Assembly: GCA_965284645.1 (NCBI GenBank)
Contig: OZ260106.1
Span: forward strand, 1,240,001-1,304,000
Reading direction: 5' to 3'
DNA from: JAIBAJ01 sp965284645
GTDB lineage: Bacteria; Bacteroidota; Bacteroidia; JAIBAJ01
DNA length: 64,000 nt
Positions 61,932 to 64,000 of this stretch are shown here, piece by piece. Each line of letters opens with the position of its first letter. Within the stretch, counting starts at the first letter, position 1. The notes under the pieces were generated by a model. The model had not been told where the DNA came from and searched no databases. It was given only the letters and a program-made list of their open reading frames with translations. The translations under genes and the position numbers were made by a program.

Positions 61932-62027
61932 AACCTAAATTAATCAATAAGAGGGTTTGCTATTCCGAACTGGCTGATTTAGTTGGGTTTACTCCGATTA
62001 GCGAGTTTTAATATGTATTCTAGGTTA
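61932..62027. repeat. Dispersed 168-bp repeat, copy 3 (partial)
   Basis: AACCTAAATTAATCAATAAGAGGGTTT, then TTCCGAACT, GCTGATTTAGTTGGGTTTACTCC and GTATTCTAGGTTAA. The first half matches the other two copies; the right part is shorter and different. It directly follows SDR copy F. From 62028 to the regulatory site at 62238 nothing was recognised. Confidence 0.65.
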
Positions 62028-62237
62028 ATGGCCAAATTCCCATTTGGAAAATACAAGGGAAAGGCCAATATAAATGCTGTTTAGCACAATTTAAGTAAAT
62101 CAAAGTTGGGCATTAAAATTTTGTATTCGGGAGTATTCTGAATTTCTCATAAAGGCAGAAAATAGACTTTCAATATTCCTCTTTCGACTTACACATGGTG
62201 TGCTTTTTTTCCAACTGACGAAAATCAGTTTGCTTTC

Positions 62238-62280
62238 TGACTGCACTCATGATTCCCCCAAACGACCTAGGGTAGTTTTG
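62238..62280 (+). promoter_or_regulatory. Predicted Crp-family site and -7 element before the cbb3 oxidase operon
   Basis: TGACTGCACTCA at 62238-62249 (TGA-N6-TCA, centre 62243.5) and TAGTTTTG at 62273-62280. The spacing is 29.5 bp, identical to the sites at 43874, 46243 and 47148. The ccoS ATG lies 31 bp after the first -7 base. Confidence 0.6.
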
Positions 62281-62303
62281 CCCATGCTAATCAACCCATA
62301 CAA

Positions 62304-62477
62304 ATGAGCGCATTATACTTCTTAATCGGTACAAGCCTTGTCGTAGCGGCTGGGTTTCTAGGAGCCTTCCTCTGGGCTATGACCCGTGGACAATACGAAG
62401 ACGATTACACTCCGTCAGTACGTATGCTTTTTGAAAACGAAACAGCTACGAAATCTATTAATCCTAAAATTAATTAA
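62304..62477 (+). CDS. ccoS: cbb3 oxidase maturation protein CcoS
   Basis: A 57-residue single-TM protein. MSALYFLIGTSLVVAAGFLGAFLWA is the membrane helix, followed by MTRGQYEDDYTPSVRMLFE, the conserved CcoS sequence. CcoS is needed for cofactor insertion into cbb3 oxidase and works with CcoI. Two bases separate its stop from the ccoN start, so it is co-translated. It is the first gene behind the predicted regulator site. Confidence 0.9.
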   Translation: MSALYFLIGTSLVVAAGFLGAFLWAMTRGQYEDDYTPSVRMLFENETATKSINPKIN

Positions 62478-62479
62478 TC

Positions 62480-64000
62480 ATGGAATTAGAAAGATTCTCC
62501 TATGACAATGGTATTGTCAGAAAATTCGCCTACGCCTCCGTACTATTTGGAATCGTCGGTATGCTTGCAGGTTTATACATCGCATTGCAGCTTGTGTTTC
62601 CTGCTCTTAACCTCGGAATTAGTTTTACAACCTTCGGCCGACTTAGACCACTCCATACCAATGCGGTGATTTTCGCATTTGTTGGAAATGGTATTTTTAT
62701 GGGGGTTTATTATTCACTGCAAAGGCTTTGCAAAGCCCGAATGTTCAGTGATTTCTTAAGTAATCTGCATTTCTGGGCCTGGCAGTTGATTATTGTATCA
62801 GCTGCAATCACGCTTCCTTTAGGAATTACAACAGGAAAGGAATATGCTGAATTGGAATGGCCGATAGATATCGCCATTACACTTGTTTGGGTGGTGTTTG
62901 GTGTAAATATGTTTGGAACTATCCTAACACGTCGCGAACGTCATTTATATGTGGCCGTTTGGTTTTACATAGCAACCTTTGTAACTGTTGCAGTTCTTCA
63001 CATTGTTAACTCTTTCGAAATTCCAGTTTCTCTATTTAAAAGTTACTCTTGGTATGCCGGTGTTCAGGATGCCCTTGTTCAATGGTGGTATGGACACAAT
63101 GCTGTTGCGTTCTTCCTAACTACGCCTTACTTGGGTTTGATGTATTACTTTATTCCTAAAGCAGCCAATCGCCCAGTTTATTCCTACCGTTTGTCAATCA
63201 TCCACTTCTGGGCCTTGATTTTCCTTTACATCTGGGCAGGTCCTCACCACTTGTTGTATACTGCTCTTCCTGACTGGGCTCAATCCCTTGGTACCGTTTT
63301 CTCCGTTATGCTTATTGCGCCATCTTGGGGCGGTATGATTAATGGATTGCTAACTTTAAGAGGTGCTTGGGATAAAGTAAGAGAAGATGTTACACTTAAA
63401 TTTATGGTTGTAGCAGTTACTGCCTATGGTATGGCAACTTTTGAAGGGCCTATGCTTTCTCTTAAAAATGTAAACGCTATAGCCCACTTTACTGATTGGA
63501 TTATTGCTCACGTTCACGTTGGTGCCCTTGGTTGGAATGGTTTCTTGACCTTCGGTATCCTATATTATTTGATTCCCAAAATGTTCCGTACCGAATTGTA
63601 TTCCAAAAAAATGGCCAACTGGCACTTTTGGTTGGGAACACTTGGTATTATCTTTTATGCCATTCCAATGTATTGGGCTGGTTTCATGCAAAGCTTAATG
63701 TGGAAAGAGTTTACACAAGAAGGTTTGTTGAAGTATCCTAACTTCTTGGAAACGGTTACCCAAATTATGCCAATGTATGCTGCTCGTTCTTTAGGTGGCA
63801 CCTTGTATTTGGTTGGTGTGTTTATAATGACCTACAACTTAATTAAAACCGTAGCTCAAGGTTCATTCTTGGAAAACGAACCAGCAGAAGCTCCGGCACT
63901 TCCTGCTGTTTATGTAGAGCATGGTACCGAACACTGGCACCGTTGGATTGAACGTAAACCTATCCAATTCTTAGTGTTAAGTTTGATTATGATCCTAATC
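62480..64000 (+). CDS. ccoN: cbb3-type cytochrome c oxidase subunit I (CcoN or CcoNO fusion), 5' part
   Basis: Open to the window edge (507 codons visible, no stop). Ligand histidines are recognisable: LRPLHTNAVIFAF (heme b), WWYGHNAVAFFL (CuB), WAGPHHLLYT (CuB), and IIAHVHVGALGWNGFLTF (both hemes). The protein has twelve expected membrane helices. After the last CcoN helix (about residue 465) the frame continues as VEHGTEHWHRWIERKPIQFLVLSLIM, which resembles the start of CcoO, so a CcoN-CcoO fusion is likely, as is usual in Bacteroidota. It is the terminal high-affinity oxidase for micro-oxic respiration. Confidence 0.93.
   Translation, partial: MELERFSYDNGIVRKFAYASVLFGIVGMLAGLYIALQLVFPALNLGISFTTFGRLRPLHTNAVIFAFVGNGIFMGVYYSLQRLCKARMFSDFLSNLHFWAWQLIIVSAAITLPLGITTGKEYAELEWPIDIAITLVWVVFGVNMFGTILTRRERHLYVAVWFYIATFVTVAVLHIVNSFEIPVSLFKSYSWYAGVQDALVQWWYGHNAVAFFLTTPYLGLMYYFIPKAANRPVYSYRLSIIHFWALIFLYIWAGPHHLLYTALPDWAQSLGTVFSVMLIAPSWGGMINGLLTLRGAWDKVREDVTLKFMVVAVTAYGMATFEGPMLSLKNVNAIAHFTDWIIAHVHVGALGWNGFLTFGILYYLIPKMFRTELYSKKMANWHFWLGTLGIIFYAIPMYWAGFMQSLMWKEFTQEGLLKYPNFLETVTQIMPMYAARSLGGTLYLVGVFIMTYNLIKTVAQGSFLENEPAEAPALPAVYVEHGTEHWHRWIERKPIQFLVLSLIMILI

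Noticed and set aside
61733..62011. Open frame in the repeat at 61.7 kb (MAGPIRHNHSC...), with a similar one at 36.6 kb
   Set aside because: Both come from the SDR repeat on opposite strands. Similarity between them is the DNA repeat, and the hairpin arms covary as structure and not as codons.

Overview
The window is chromosomal DNA of a member of the Bacteroidota. The indicators are a PorV type IX secretion (T9SS) channel, several exported proteins with T9SS C-terminal sorting domains, TonB-dependent receptors with an N-terminal carboxypeptidase-like domain, PnuC, a ccoS-ccoN(O) locus, and promoters of the Bacteroidota type (-7 element close to TAnnTTTG, little Shine-Dalgarno signal). No rRNA, CRISPR array, intact insertion sequence or prophage was seen. 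The class and genus cannot be fixed from sequence alone.

Layout. 1-3.4 kb: the 3' end of ychF, then a tight four-gene run (GGGP synthase-like, ThiE/TenI-like, PnuC, NadR-type kinase). 3.5-4.5 kb: a repeat zone with a tandem hairpin array next to tRNA-Ser(GGA). 4.5-7 kb: asparaginase, a CPBP protease and an inverted pair of structured repeats. 7-12 kb (minus): a surface cluster of CotH kinase, lipoprotein, VTC domain, DUF4956 and DUF2490. 12-14 kb: methyltransferase, small membrane protein, GT2 glycosyltransferase. 14-23 kb: T9SS cargo, a TonB-dependent receptor, tRNA-Cys and a lipoprotein. 23-37 kb: mostly housekeeping genes (fabD, pyrF, metK, uvrC) with envelope proteins between them. 37-41 kb: GT61, BtrH-like protein, PorV. 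41-48.5 kb: a CcoI-type copper ATPase, a PAS histidine kinase, a response regulator fused to a Crp/Fnr-type DNA-binding module, two universal stress proteins and a small partner. 48.6-58 kb: degenerate CPBP protein, CDF transporter, a barrel/TPR pair, an ECF sigma operon and a DMT transporter. 58-62 kb: an AAA ATPase flanked by direct repeats, tag and lpdA. 62.3-64 kb: ccoS and the start of ccoN, which runs off the window.

Two results stand out. First, the receiver-Crp regulator has a recognition helix with the E-x3-R spacing that reads TGA in the Crp/Fnr family. TGA-N6-TCA palindromes lie exactly 29.5 bp (centre to first base of the -7 element) upstream of the promoters of the histidine kinase, both universal stress genes and the cbb3 oxidase operon. 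This predicts a local class II activation regulon joining a two-component phosphorelay to micro-oxic respiration and stress. Second, a roughly 150-bp repeat occurs six times in intergenic DNA. Its main hairpin has different but still complementary arms in different copies (compensatory changes), and a second hairpin does the same, so it looks like a selected structure and not a decayed fragment.

A second repeat family (about 168 bp, three copies) supplies the stop codon and last residues of an ABC permease gene.
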